Source of the DNA: Membranihabitans marinus
Lineage (GTDB): Bacteria > Bacteroidota > Bacteroidia > Chitinophagales > Saprospiraceae
Reading direction: 5' to 3'
NCBI RefSeq assembly: GCF_021729155.1
Contig: NZ_JAJQYA010000004.1
Location: forward strand, 204,217-268,216
DNA: 64,000 nucleotides
This document shows, one piece after another, positions 18,744 to 27,397 of this stretch. Position numbers and translations under genes: made by a program. How positions within the stretch are numbered: the first letter of the stretch is position 1; each line of letters begins with the position of its first letter. The notes under the pieces were generated by a model. That model ran no database searches. It had not been told where the DNA came from and saw only the letters and a program-made list of their open reading frames with translations.

Positions 18744-19652
18744 CTAAAACTCATAACATCCAAATTTACCCTTTCCACCTCCAAAAGAAAAATCTTCAAT
18801 AATATAACCCAATTTCAACATAATAAAACCATAACCATCTGATTTACTACCCAATGATCGTTGAGTGGTTTGCAAATTATTGTTTTCAAAATAGATTTTT
18901 GCTGCATCTATCGGATTGATATTGCTATTGACATCATAGGTGAGTTCCCAACCTCTATTGGCAAGTAAAGCGGCTTGATCATTGCTCAATGCCAACAGAT
19001 CAAAATCGACGTAAGTATCAGCACCGACATCATCGAGGTAATCGGTAAAAATATATCGATAATCCAATTCCAAACCTATGGTAAATGAAGGGGAAATAGC
19101 ATATTTAACACCTAGGGTCAATGGGATTCCCAATTGAACCAAGCTATAGGGCTTATTGTTCTGGCCATCAATATCTAATCTTTGACCAGCCGTGCCTACT
19201 TCTTGAAGAAATACTTTTTGTCCCTGATGTGATGTAGTAAATGGGTTGAATTTAAAGACCGAAACACCTGCTCCTACAAAAACAGTAAACAAATTGCCAC
19301 GATCACCATAGGGATCAAAAGGCAAAATATTATAGATACCCTTTACTGAGATTTCATCGATATTGGTGGCAAAAGATAAATTTCGATCACTTCTATCGAA
19401 ATCAATATCTTCCGCGTGAACTCTACCGTGCCTATAGGCGAATTCAACACCAAAGTTCTGGGAAAAACTCAACAGCCCATATACTTGACCAGCCCCTCCC
19501 ATCGTTTTAGTAAACTTAGAATTTTGGGGAAGGAGATCACCACTATAAGCCGAAATACCCCCTCCTACTCCGATTTCAAAAGACTGTGCAAAAGAAGAAT
19601 AGTTAAGAAAAATTAAACAAGAAAAAATAAAAAATCGACAGAGTAACATCAT
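18744..19652 (-). CDS. DUF6089-type outer-membrane beta-barrel protein
   Basis: About 302 residues starting MMLLCRFFIFSCLIFL, a signal peptide cut after SSFAQ. The mature protein opens SFEIGVGGGISAYSGDL, matching the small Bacteroidota barrel family DUF6089, with alternating strands and the Y.IEDFSFGGGKGKFG end. It is probably a structural outer-membrane barrel. A longer frame back to a TTG at 19697 would add 15 charged residues before the signal peptide and is less likely, so the ATG at 19652 is used. Transcribed divergently from the subtilase. Confidence 0.82.
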   Translation of the reverse strand: MMLLCRFFIFSCLIFLNYSSFAQSFEIGVGGGISAYSGDLLPQNSKFTKTMGGAGQVYGLLSFSQNFGVEFAYRHGRVHAEDIDFDRSDRNLSFATNIDEISVKGIYNILPFDPYGDRGNLFTVFVGAGVSVFKFNPFTTSHQGQKVFLQEVGTAGQRLDIDGQNNKPYSLVQLGIPLTLGVKYAISPSFTIGLELDYRYIFTDYLDDVGADTYVDFDLLALSNDQAALLANRGWELTYDVNSNINPIDAAKIYFENNNLQTTQRSLGSKSDGYGFIMLKLGYIIEDFSFGGGKGKFGCYEF

Positions 19653-19769
19653 ATTTCGACTAAATTTGACTTTATGATCAATATTCAAGAATTGCAATTA
19701 AATGTACAGTAAATGCAATTTATAAAACGTAAATTCGTGCGGTTTTATCATAAATTTTAAAAAATAAAA

Positions 19770-21407
19770 ATGAAGGTATTTAAAAAGAAGAGGGTTTGGT
19801 TGTTGAGTACCCTTGTCGCTGTAGCAGGATCGACTGCCAGTAGCCAGAACAATGAATGGTTTTTAGAGTTTGGACAAAATGTTAATGGGGCAAATGTAGA
19901 AAACATTTACAATCAAAATCTCATCACTAATCCTTCAAACAAAGTTATCGTGGCCGTAATTGACGGTGGAGTAGACGCCGAACACGAAGATCTTAAAGAT
20001 ATAATGTGGGTAAATAGTGATGAAATACCTGGAAACAACATCGATGATGACAACAACGGCTATATCGATGATATATATGGATGGAATTTTATAGGGAACG
20101 CCAATGGTGAAAATGTTAATCAAGACACTTATGAAATCACCCGTCAATACAAGAAGTTACATGCCAAATACAATAATGTAAAAGCTGAAGATGTCTCTAA
20201 AAAAGATAAAGAAGAGTACGCCAACTACTTGAAATACAAAAGCAAAGTTGAAAAAGAATACGAAAAATCCAAAGAGGATTACGACAATTTAATGCAGCAA
20301 AAGTTATTTATAGAAAATTTCCTAAAGATGGCCAATGCCACTGTAGGAGATGAAATGGCTATAAATTCCAATACCATAGCTAAATTGGAAAAAGAAAAGG
20401 CCGACGTCAACCAACAAGTAATCGGTATTTTAAAAAATATAATTGAATCGACTGGTGAAAGTTTTGAAAACTTTATGGCCTTTGAAAAATTTGTACTGAG
20501 CGATATTGAAGCAGGTGAAAAATACTATGCCAGCAAATCTAAATACGGATACAATGTCGATTTTGATCCAAGACATATCGTAGGTGATGATTTTAGCAAC
20601 AAAAAGGAAAAATACTACGGCAATAATGATGTAGCTGGACCTGATGCCTTTCACGGTACTCACGTTGCTGGTATTATCGCAGCCAATCGAAATAACTCTA
20701 TCGGGATAAAAGGGATATCAAACCAAGTAGAGATCATGGGTGTTCGAGTAGTTCCCGATGGAGACGAAAGAGATAAAGATGTGGCCAACGGCATTCGATA
20801 CGCTGTCGACAATGGAGCCAAAGTAATCAATATGAGTTTCGGTAAAGGTATATCACCAGCCAAATCAGTGGTAGACAAAGCGGTTAAATATGCTGCAAAA
20901 CACGATGTCTTACTCATTCACGCCGCAGGTAACGAAGCTTCCAACACCGACACCACTTCCAACTTCCCCACCGATATCTATGATAAAAAAGGATTGTTTG
21001 GCAAAAAGAAATATGCCAAAAATTGGATGGAAATAGGTGCATTAGCGATGAATAAAACAGAAAAATCAGTAGCTAGTTTCTCTAACTTTGGTCAACAAAA
21101 TGTAGATTTATTTGCACCTGGTCACAACATCTACAGTACAGCACCTGACAACAAGTATAAAAGTTCTTCGGGTACGAGTATGGCGGCTCCTGTTGTTGCT
21201 GGAGTAGCTGCAATTATAAGAGCAAACTTCCCTTCTCTATCTGCAGAGCAAGTTAAAAACATATTAATGGAAACTGCCGATCCCATTGAGATACCGGTTA
21301 ACGAACCCGGATCAGAAGAAAAGGTAGACTTTTCTAAATTAAGTGTAAGTGGAGGCATTGTCAACGCTGAAAAAGCATATAGAATGGCACAATCTATGGC
21401 CAAATAA
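19770..21407 (+). CDS. Secreted S8 (subtilisin) family serine protease with long insert
   Basis: A 545-residue protease with a signal peptide (cut near SSQ, residue 26) and no visible propeptide. The triad is Asp65 (VIAVIDGGVD), His295 (FHGTHVAGI) and Ser470 (GTSMAAPVVAG), with oxyanion Asn388 (AAGNEA). About 230 residues separate Asp and His, instead of the few tens usual in subtilases. The insert is charged and helical (roughly residues 115-285) after a DDDNNGYIDD calcium-site-like stretch. It acts outside the cytoplasm. A terminator follows 20 bp after the stop. Confidence 0.94.
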   Translation: MKVFKKKRVWLLSTLVAVAGSTASSQNNEWFLEFGQNVNGANVENIYNQNLITNPSNKVIVAVIDGGVDAEHEDLKDIMWVNSDEIPGNNIDDDNNGYIDDIYGWNFIGNANGENVNQDTYEITRQYKKLHAKYNNVKAEDVSKKDKEEYANYLKYKSKVEKEYEKSKEDYDNLMQQKLFIENFLKMANATVGDEMAINSNTIAKLEKEKADVNQQVIGILKNIIESTGESFENFMAFEKFVLSDIEAGEKYYASKSKYGYNVDFDPRHIVGDDFSNKKEKYYGNNDVAGPDAFHGTHVAGIIAANRNNSIGIKGISNQVEIMGVRVVPDGDERDKDVANGIRYAVDNGAKVINMSFGKGISPAKSVVDKAVKYAAKHDVLLIHAAGNEASNTDTTSNFPTDIYDKKGLFGKKKYAKNWMEIGALAMNKTEKSVASFSNFGQQNVDLFAPGHNIYSTAPDNKYKSSSGTSMAAPVVAGVAAIIRANFPSLSAEQVKNILMETADPIEIPVNEPGSEEKVDFSKLSVSGGIVNAEKAYRMAQSMAK

Positions 21408-21427
21408 ATAGATTTCTAAAGATTATT

Positions 21428-21466
21428 AAAAACCCCTTGATTCTATATCTGAGTCAAGGGGTTTTT
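21428..21466 (+). terminator. Intrinsic terminator after the S8 protease
   Basis: A 13-bp stem (AAAAACCCCTTGA / TCAAGGGGTTTTT) with a 13-nt loop that can close by 2-3 more pairs, followed by a T run. Confidence 0.9.
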
Positions 21467-21479
21467 TAATGGAATTTTA

Positions 21480-21640
21480 TCAAAGAAGCTTGGTATGGAA
21501 TACACTGTCCGATTGTTTATACTGTATCCAGTCACAACCTTCGTGTCGTGACAAGACTACTTTTAAATTAATAAGTATTAAACTGCGATTGCAGTAATAA
21601 CAAAATAGCGGGGAAGGAATCGAAGCCACGATCCTTCATT
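21480..21640 (-). ncRNA. Candidate structured RNA or conserved element in the 21.4-21.9 kb gap
   Basis: Four hairpins follow each other in about 140 bp: 21497-21529 (GGAATACA/TGTATCC), 21531-21552 (GTCACAAC/GTCGTGAC, 6-nt loop), 21582-21595 (ACTGC/GCAGT) and 21613-21637 (GAAGG-ATCG/CGAT-CCTTC, one bulge). The stretch is richer in G+C than its flanks. The minus strand is stop-poor in all three frames here, including a 49-codon GTG-started frame at 21480-21629 containing LSRHEGCDWIQYKQSDSVFH. Strand and nature (RNA, repeat or small protein) are uncertain. The rest of the 498-bp gap (21641-21905) shows nothing I can name. Confidence 0.28.
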
Positions 21641-21905
21641 CAGTCCTGTCCCTAAAACAAATCGAAAAATTGCTTACTAATAATTAAATGCAATTCGTAT
21701 TTATCTATAATTCCAAAACCCTATCCATTCATCGCGGGTATAATCAAATCATTTGAGATTAGATTACAAAATTCAACACCACTCAGTCCATTGCACAAGA
21801 GCTAATCCGAGCAACCTCCTACTCCATCTAGTCATTCCGTGTACAAGGCATAGTAAAAGAACTAGACCGAGGAAGAAAATTAAATATTATTCATTGAACA
21901 GAAAA

Positions 21906-22193
21906 TTATCTTATCAATATTTCCTCTACCACATTTTCTCCTAGAGCTGTATTTATTTTTGTTAGTATTTCTGATCTTCGTTGAAACAGTTCTTGCTTTA
22001 ATGGTGCAGAACTGATGAATAATATCACCTTACCATCGCGGTAAGAAACTTTTGTAGTTCGCTCAACAATGTAAGGGGCATTGGTTTCCCTCCAAATAGA
22101 TTCAATTCTTTTTTCGTCAATTTTAGTTGCATACTTGGGATCCTTTACGATTCCTGATAATATGTCTTTAAGATTCTTTGATTGATTGTTCAT
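21906..22193 (-). CDS. DUF721 (DciA-like) protein
   Basis: A 95-residue DUF721 protein with central KVSYRDGKVILFISSAPLKQELFQRR, the family's conserved block. DUF721 includes DciA, the ancestral loader of the replicative helicase, so a nucleic-acid/replication role is plausible. The N-terminal extension of classical DciA is missing, so the DciA role is inference. It overlaps the recF stop by 4 bp (ATGA), implying translational coupling; recF-DUF721 pairing is common in Bacteroidota. Confidence 0.85.
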   Translation of the reverse strand: MNNQSKNLKDILSGIVKDPKYATKIDEKRIESIWRETNAPYIVERTTKVSYRDGKVILFISSAPLKQELFQRRSEILTKINTALGENVVEEILIR

Positions 22194-23296
22194 ACTTGCT
22201 TCCCTTCCCTAATATTAAAATTTAAAAATTTAAAATCGGCTTTTTCCGCAGCCTCTTGTATTCTCATAGCATCGGTATCTGTTATAAATATTTGACCGAA
22301 GCTTTCGCCCCTCAACAAATCCATTAAATTATCGATTCGATTTTGATCCAATTTATCAAATATATCATCGAGTAACAAGAGTGGTTTTCGATCGATGACC
22401 GATCTTATATACTCGTACTGTGCCAATTTCAGTGCAAATAAAATACTTTTTTGTTGACCTTGACTCGAATAGTACTTCGCAGATTGCCCCATTAATTGAA
22501 AATCGATATCATCTTTATGAGGACCAACCAGGGCTCGTCCTCTTTGAATTTCATTCTTTCGCTGGTTTTCAACAGCCTCCAAATATCCCTCTTCCTCAAT
22601 TGACACTTTATATTTTGCCAATACAGTTTCTAAATCGGCATTGCAAATTCGATGATAAAAATCGGTTAGTAATGAATTAAAGGTAGTTAAAAATTCCGAT
22701 CTTTTCTGAATGATAATAGCAGCTGGTTGAGACAATTCAAAATCGTATTTTTTAAGCAGTAGAATCTTATCCTCATATCTCATTGAGAATTGTTTGAGCA
22801 ATTCCCGTTTACGCTTCAACACCTTATTATAATACAATAACGCACGTAGATATTCCCTATCCGACTGACAAATGGTATTGTCTATAAACCTTCTGCGGAT
22901 GCTGGAATCTCCCTTTATAATATCAATATCTTCGGGAAAGATCGACACCAGGGGTATATTGCCGATATGTTCACTAATCTTGTCATAGACCTGTTTATCT
23001 TTACTTACCACCTTTTTGCGCAATGCATTGAATGAAAACACATAATGACAATCAACCTCATCTATTGATTCAATTCTAAAAAAAGCAGAATCGTCTTTGA
23101 CGTGGTCAAAATGGATTAATTTTTTATCGGAAATACTGTAATAACTCTTGCCAAAAGCCATAAAATATATAGCATCCAAGATATTTGTTTTCCCCATCCC
23201 ATTGTTGCCAGAAATCAAATTCAACTGGGGATGGAAAAAAAAATCTACAGATTCGTAATTCTTAAAATATCTAATTCTCAGTTCTTTGAGTATCAA
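22190..23296 (-). CDS. recF: DNA replication/repair protein RecF
   Basis: A 368-residue SMC-like ATPase that directs RecA loading at single-strand gaps. Walker A GNNGMGKT is at residues 30-37. The signature SSQGQQKS is near 276 and Walker B PLLLLDDIFDKLD near 305. The start must be the TTG at 23296: an in-frame TAG lies two codons upstream, AGGA precedes it, and the N-terminus MILKELRIRYFKNYE aligns with the family from the first residue. It is the first gene of a two-gene operon with the DUF721 gene. Confidence 0.95.
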   Translation of the reverse strand: MILKELRIRYFKNYESVDFFFHPQLNLISGNNGMGKTNILDAIYFMAFGKSYYSISDKKLIHFDHVKDDSAFFRIESIDEVDCHYVFSFNALRKKVVSKDKQVYDKISEHIGNIPLVSIFPEDIDIIKGDSSIRRRFIDNTICQSDREYLRALLYYNKVLKRKRELLKQFSMRYEDKILLLKKYDFELSQPAAIIIQKRSEFLTTFNSLLTDFYHRICNADLETVLAKYKVSIEEEGYLEAVENQRKNEIQRGRALVGPHKDDIDFQLMGQSAKYYSSQGQQKSILFALKLAQYEYIRSVIDRKPLLLLDDIFDKLDQNRIDNLMDLLRGESFGQIFITDTDAMRIQEAAEKADFKFLNFNIREGKQV

Positions 23297-23345
23297 TTCC
23301 TATATAATTTACTTTAGAGGTAATAATTAATCCGTTGAAGTTTTC

Positions 23346-23353
23346 TATCTTTG
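23346..23353 (+). promoter_or_regulatory. TAnnTTTG promoter for pdhA
   Basis: TATCTTTG, about 42 bp before the pdhA ATG at 23395. Confidence 0.55.
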
Positions 23354-23394
23354 AACTTTATTTATACGGACCAAGCGTCAAAATAAATTAAAAT

Positions 23395-24429
23395 ATGGCA
23401 ACTACAACAAAGAATAGCACCGAAAGTAAAAAAAATTCATCGACTACAGAGTTTAGTCCAAAGACCTATATGGAATGGTATGAGATGATGTTGTTGATAA
23501 GAAGATTTGAGGAGCGCACTTTAATGGAATACGGACGACAAAATATCAGAGGTTTTTGTCATGTTTACATCGGTCAAGAAGCTATTGCAGCTGGTTTGAT
23601 TTCTGCATTGCGACCAGAAGATCCTGTTGTTACTGGTTATCGTCAACACGGTATAGCTATTGCAAAAGGACTACATCCCAATGCATGTATGGCCGAACTA
23701 TGGGGTAAGAAGACCGGAGCGGTTAAAGGTAAAGGTGGATCGATGCACTTTTTCTCAAATGAACATAGATACTTTGGAGGAAATGGAATCGTGGGAGCCC
23801 AGATTCCTATCGGTACGGGAATTGGATTCGCGGAAAAATATAAAGGAACCGACAACTTAGCCGTTTGTATGTTTGGTGATGGTGCTGCAAGACAAGGCGC
23901 ATTGTACGAGTCATTAAATATGGCACAGACATGGAAACTTCCCGTTCTATATATTTGTGAAAACAATCATTACGCTATGGGTACTTCAGTTGAACGTACT
24001 TCTAGCTTAACTGACATTTATAGAGTAGGTGAAACCTTTGACATTCCTAGTGAGGCAGTTGATGGTATGGATCCTGGTGCTGTACACAATGCTATGGCAA
24101 GAGCAGCAGAATACATCCGTGCAGGCAATGGACCTTATTTCTTAGAGATCAATACCTACCGCTACAAAGGACACTCTGTATCAGATCCTGCAAGATATCG
24201 AACTAAGGAAGAATTGAAAGAATATATGGCGAAGGATCCGGTTAAATTGCTTGAGAAAAAAATCATAGAGCAAGAAATTGCAACCGAAGAACAAGTAAAA
24301 GCTATTAAAGATAAAATTAAAGCTACAATTGAAGAAGCGGTTACTTTTGCTCAAGAATCTCCATATCCAGAACCACACGAGCTATATGATGACAATTATG
24401 TAGAAGATGATTATCCATTTCTTACATAA
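23395..24429 (+). CDS. pdhA: Pyruvate dehydrogenase E1 component, alpha subunit
   Basis: A 344-residue alpha subunit that decarboxylates pyruvate on thiamin diphosphate. The TPP-binding motif runs from GDG (161-163) to NN (190-191). The conserved phosphorylation-loop-like region YRYKGHSVSDPARYR lies near 265-280. About 20 Ser/Thr/Lys-rich residues precede the domain. The E1-beta gene is not next to it; a TPR gene with its own promoter follows, so pdhA is transcribed alone here. The AT-rich 161-bp gap after it has no hairpin terminator that I can see. Confidence 0.95.
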   Translation: MATTTKNSTESKKNSSTTEFSPKTYMEWYEMMLLIRRFEERTLMEYGRQNIRGFCHVYIGQEAIAAGLISALRPEDPVVTGYRQHGIAIAKGLHPNACMAELWGKKTGAVKGKGGSMHFFSNEHRYFGGNGIVGAQIPIGTGIGFAEKYKGTDNLAVCMFGDGAARQGALYESLNMAQTWKLPVLYICENNHYAMGTSVERTSSLTDIYRVGETFDIPSEAVDGMDPGAVHNAMARAAEYIRAGNGPYFLEINTYRYKGHSVSDPARYRTKEELKEYMAKDPVKLLEKKIIEQEIATEEQVKAIKDKIKATIEEAVTFAQESPYPEPHELYDDNYVEDDYPFLT

Positions 24430-24548
24430 TTTTTTATATCTTCGCAATCAATTTAGAAATAAATATTAGTTTTCTTGATTATATAACAATACAATATGTT
24501 TAAAATCAAGAGATTAAAATAAGATTTACGGAATTTTAGCTATTTATT

Positions 24549-24556
24549 TACATTTG
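24549..24556 (+). promoter_or_regulatory. TAnnTTTG promoter for the anchored TPR gene
   Basis: TACATTTG, about 35 bp before the ATG at 24591. Confidence 0.55.
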
Positions 24557-24590
24557 CCTGACTCGTTTCAGGCAATAATTTTTTACAAAA

Positions 24591-25259
24591 ATGTCGATTA
24601 GAAATCAAGCAGAAAATCAAACAGAAGCCGTTAAAGGTTCTTTTTTAGAAGAAAATCAGAAACTTATCGTCGGCGCTATAGGATTATTATTGGTATTGGT
24701 GGTTGGTTTTTTGGCCTACCAAAACTTATATAAAGCACCCCGAGAAGTTGAGGCTACCAATGCAATGTATATTGCTGAGTTTCAATTTGAAAGAGATTCA
24801 TTCGAAAATGCATTATTGAATCCAGGTGCTGGTAACATGGGTTTTCTAGACATCATAGATGAATACAGTGGGACTGAAACTTCGAATTTAGCCAAATATT
24901 ATGCAGGTGTTTGCTACATGAAATTGGGAAAATTTGAAGCAGCCATTAGTTATTTGGAAGAATACAATGCCGATGGAGACATCACTCCTATAACCAAAAA
25001 TGGTTTAATAGGTGATGCTTATGGCGAGTTGAAAGATTTCGGTCAAGCAATTAACTATTACAAAAAAGCTTGTTCGACTGGTGAAAACAGTTATTTAACT
25101 CCTTACTACCTTAAAAAATTAGGTTTACTTTACGAAAAAGAAGGACAGAATAAAGAAGCGTTAGCGGCATATAATAGAATCAAATCGGATTTTGCTTCTA
25201 GTCCTGATGGTTTTAATATTGAAAAATATATCGACAACATATCGTCAAAAGAATTATAG
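24591..25259 (+). CDS. Membrane-anchored TPR protein (YfgM/CpoB-like)
   Basis: A 222-residue protein with one transmembrane helix at about residues 25-47 (LIVGAIGLLLVLVVGFLAY) after a polar N-terminus. Three or four TPR units follow (AKYYAGVCYMKLGKFEAAIS, NGLIGDAYGELKDFGQAI), presumably periplasmic. The layout resembles YfgM-type ancillary factors of the Sec translocon. The specific role is inference. A strong terminator follows 28 bp after the stop. Confidence 0.85.
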   Translation: MSIRNQAENQTEAVKGSFLEENQKLIVGAIGLLLVLVVGFLAYQNLYKAPREVEATNAMYIAEFQFERDSFENALLNPGAGNMGFLDIIDEYSGTETSNLAKYYAGVCYMKLGKFEAAISYLEEYNADGDITPITKNGLIGDAYGELKDFGQAINYYKKACSTGENSYLTPYYLKKLGLLYEKEGQNKEALAAYNRIKSDFASSPDGFNIEKYIDNISSKEL

Positions 25260-25287
25260 ATATATTCCAACAAAATTGGAAGAACTG

Positions 25288-25321
25288 AAAAAGGTGAGTA
25301 TTTTTGATACTCACCTTTTTT
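25288..25321 (+). terminator. Intrinsic terminator between TPR gene and ribH
   Basis: A 14-bp stem (AAAAAGGTGAGTAT / ATACTCACCTTTTT) with loop TTTTG and a following T run. Its right arm covers the upstream part of the ribH frame, supporting the later ribH start. Confidence 0.92.
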
Positions 25322-25339
25322 TATTTACAAAAGCAAGCT

Positions 25340-25864
25340 ATGAAAATTAAAGGCAAAAATAAGGAATCTATCCTACCCCATTCCATTGATAAAATTAAAA
25401 TAGGAATCGTTAAAGCTTCATGGAATCAATTGATTACAGAAACCATGTTGGACCAATGCAAAGAAGCCTTATTAGCTGCTGGACTAAAAGAAGACCAACT
25501 CATTATTAAATCCGTACCGGGTAGTTATGAACTACCATTGGGAGCGCTAATGATAGAAAACGGTCATAGCCCTGATGCTATAATATGTTTGGGCTGTGTA
25601 ATCAAAGGCAGCACCGATCACGATGTGTTTATCAACCAAGGTATAGCGGAAGGTATTATGAATCTCAATTTGAGATATGCCAAGCCATTTATTTTTGGAG
25701 TTTTAACGGTAAAAACGGAAAAACAAGCTACAGAGAGAATCAATGGCGACGTTGGAAATAAAGGCAAAGAATCAGCGGAAACGGCTTTGGAAATGATTGC
25801 ACTTCAACAACAGATTCGCAGTGAACGCAAAGGTGAGATTGGATTTAACACACAAAGAAAATAA
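25340..25864 (+). CDS. ribH: 6,7-dimethyl-8-ribityllumazine synthase
   Basis: A 174-residue enzyme that joins the ribitylamino-pyrimidine with dihydroxybutanone phosphate in the penultimate riboflavin step; it assembles as pentamers or capsids. Conserved blocks are VPGSYELPLGA (59-69), CVIKGSTDHD (86-95, containing the catalytic His) and FGVLTVKTEKQATER (119-133). A longer frame begins at 25304, inside the terminator; the ATG at 25340 gives the family's usual N-terminus. Its stop overlaps the next start by one base (TAATG). Confidence 0.95.
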   Translation: MKIKGKNKESILPHSIDKIKIGIVKASWNQLITETMLDQCKEALLAAGLKEDQLIIKSVPGSYELPLGALMIENGHSPDAIICLGCVIKGSTDHDVFINQGIAEGIMNLNLRYAKPFIFGVLTVKTEKQATERINGDVGNKGKESAETALEMIALQQQIRSERKGEIGFNTQRK

Positions 25865-26718
25865 TGAAAATTACAACGGTCGTCTCTGGTTATTTTAAAT
25901 TAGATGGTGGTGCAATGTTTGGCGTTGTTCCTAGAACATTGTGGCAGAAACTTCATAAGCCTGACGAATTAAACCTTTGTACTTGGGCCATGAATAGTCT
26001 GTTGATAGAAACTGGGAATAAAAAAATCTTAGTGGATACTGGGATTGGAAATAAGCAGATAGACAGAATGAACAAGATGTTTTTCCCTCATGGACCCAAC
26101 ACCTTGGAATCATTAGCCAATATTGCCATTAATCCAGAAGAAATTACCGATGTTTTTCTCACCCACCTTCACTTTGATCACGTCGGCGGAGCGGTTGACT
26201 TAGCTGAAAATGGCAACCTCGTTCTCCGTTATCCCAATGCCACATACTGGTCCAATGATGCTCACTATCAATGGGCCTATAAAAACAATGCCAGGGAGCA
26301 AGCTTCTTTTTTAAAGGAAAATTTTGTGCCTCTAGCGGAATCTGGACAACTAAAAATGATAGATGTTCAAACCGAGGATGTACATTGGATGGACAATATT
26401 CAAGTGCGATTTCTTTACGGTCATACCCATGCCATGATGATTCTCAAGATACCATTGGACGCAAAGCGATGGTTGTGGTATGGTGCAGATCTTATTCCCA
26501 GTCAATGGCATATTAGACGACCCTATATCATGGCTTATGATATGTCGGCCCTTCATACCTTGAGTGAAAAAGAAAGATTATTAACTCATCTAGCGACATC
26601 AGATGACATACTTTATTTTGAGCACGATCCCTTTATTGAAAGTGCACAAATAGAAATCGATGAACGCGGAAGATTTGCCCTGACCAAATCGGGGAAATTA
26701 GCTGAATTAATAGAATAA
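25864..26718 (+). CDS. Metallo-beta-lactamase fold hydrolase
   Basis: A 284-residue cytosolic protein. The zinc motif HLHFDH is at 101-106, followed by GGAVDLAENG, a later YGHTHAMMILKI histidine and a YFEHDPFI histidine, so both metal sites look complete. It resembles the lactonase/quorum-quenching-like and uncharacterised MBL branch; no substrate can be named. It is coupled to ribH by a TAATG overlap, but riboflavin involvement is not established. A terminator starts at its stop codon. Confidence 0.88.
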   Translation: MKITTVVSGYFKLDGGAMFGVVPRTLWQKLHKPDELNLCTWAMNSLLIETGNKKILVDTGIGNKQIDRMNKMFFPHGPNTLESLANIAINPEEITDVFLTHLHFDHVGGAVDLAENGNLVLRYPNATYWSNDAHYQWAYKNNAREQASFLKENFVPLAESGQLKMIDVQTEDVHWMDNIQVRFLYGHTHAMMILKIPLDAKRWLWYGADLIPSQWHIRRPYIMAYDMSALHTLSEKERLLTHLATSDDILYFEHDPFIESAQIEIDERGRFALTKSGKLAELIE

Positions 26719-26756
26719 AAAAAAAGAGTCATGTAAAACTACATGACTCTTTTTTT
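26718..26756. terminator. Bidirectional terminator after the MBL-fold gene
   Basis: The core AGAGTCATGT (26725-26734) pairs with ACATGACTCT (26741-26750), flanked by A and T tracts. It sits between convergent genes ending at 26718 (+) and 26779 (-). Confidence 0.9.
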
Positions 26757-26778
26757 ATTCATCATTTATAATGATTTC

Positions 26779-27270
26779 TTACAATGTTCTGAAGTATTCC
26801 AACAAAGCACGAGCTTCTTCTTCGGTAATATTTTGATCCAACATTGGAGTATTGTTAAATTCCGCCAAAAGATCTTTAGCCAATGGATCTTTTTCCAACA
26901 TCTCAGTTGGATTCATTATCATATTCATAACCCACTCTGGCGTTCTTCTGTCCAAAATTCCTTTTTGAGGTGGACCGATGATCTTTTTATCAACCGAATG
27001 ACAGGCAATACATTTTGCACTGTATATCTCTTTGCCTTTTACTGACAATTTACGATCAATTTCACTAGGTAAATCTACCTCGGTAATGGGGCCAATACCT
27101 TTGTTTTCCAAATCAACTCTTTTACTCGCAGGCAAATCTGCTTGAGATGGCTCTGACTTCACCTCTTCTTTCTTAGTTTCTGTCTTAGCTGCTTGCTCAC
27201 CTCCTTCTGATCCACAACTTATCATACAGAATACAGCAACACTGCTTAAAAAAATAACAACTCGTTTCAT
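26779..27270 (-). CDS. Cytochrome c lipoprotein
   Basis: A 163-residue monoheme cytochrome c. The type-II signal peptide ends MISC (Cys19), giving a lipid anchor. A charged Glu/Lys/Ala linker spans about 20-50, and the heme motif CIACH is at 87-91. Likely distal Met ligands are in MIMNPTEM or NTPML. The motif position and AEFNNTPMLDQNITEEEARALLEYFR fit a small class-I cytochrome that carries electrons in the periplasm. No oxidase gene is adjacent. Confidence 0.9.
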   Translation of the reverse strand: MKRVVIFLSSVAVFCMISCGSEGGEQAAKTETKKEEVKSEPSQADLPASKRVDLENKGIGPITEVDLPSEIDRKLSVKGKEIYSAKCIACHSVDKKIIGPPQKGILDRRTPEWVMNMIMNPTEMLEKDPLAKDLLAEFNNTPMLDQNITEEEARALLEYFRTL

Positions 27271-27397
27271 CTAATTAATTATTTATCAAATAAAAATATT
27301 CCCATACAAAAACACTTTTTATATGTGGAAGCAATTTACATAATTTTTCTTGTCCTTTCCCTCAAACCGGAGAATCTTTCCCCTATAGTTTAAAATT

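Noticed and set aside
21601..21640. tRNA-like T-arm (TTCGATTCC on the minus strand)
   Set aside because: The stem bases around the loop do not pair (C53-C61 mismatch) and no matching acceptor or anticodon arm is found.
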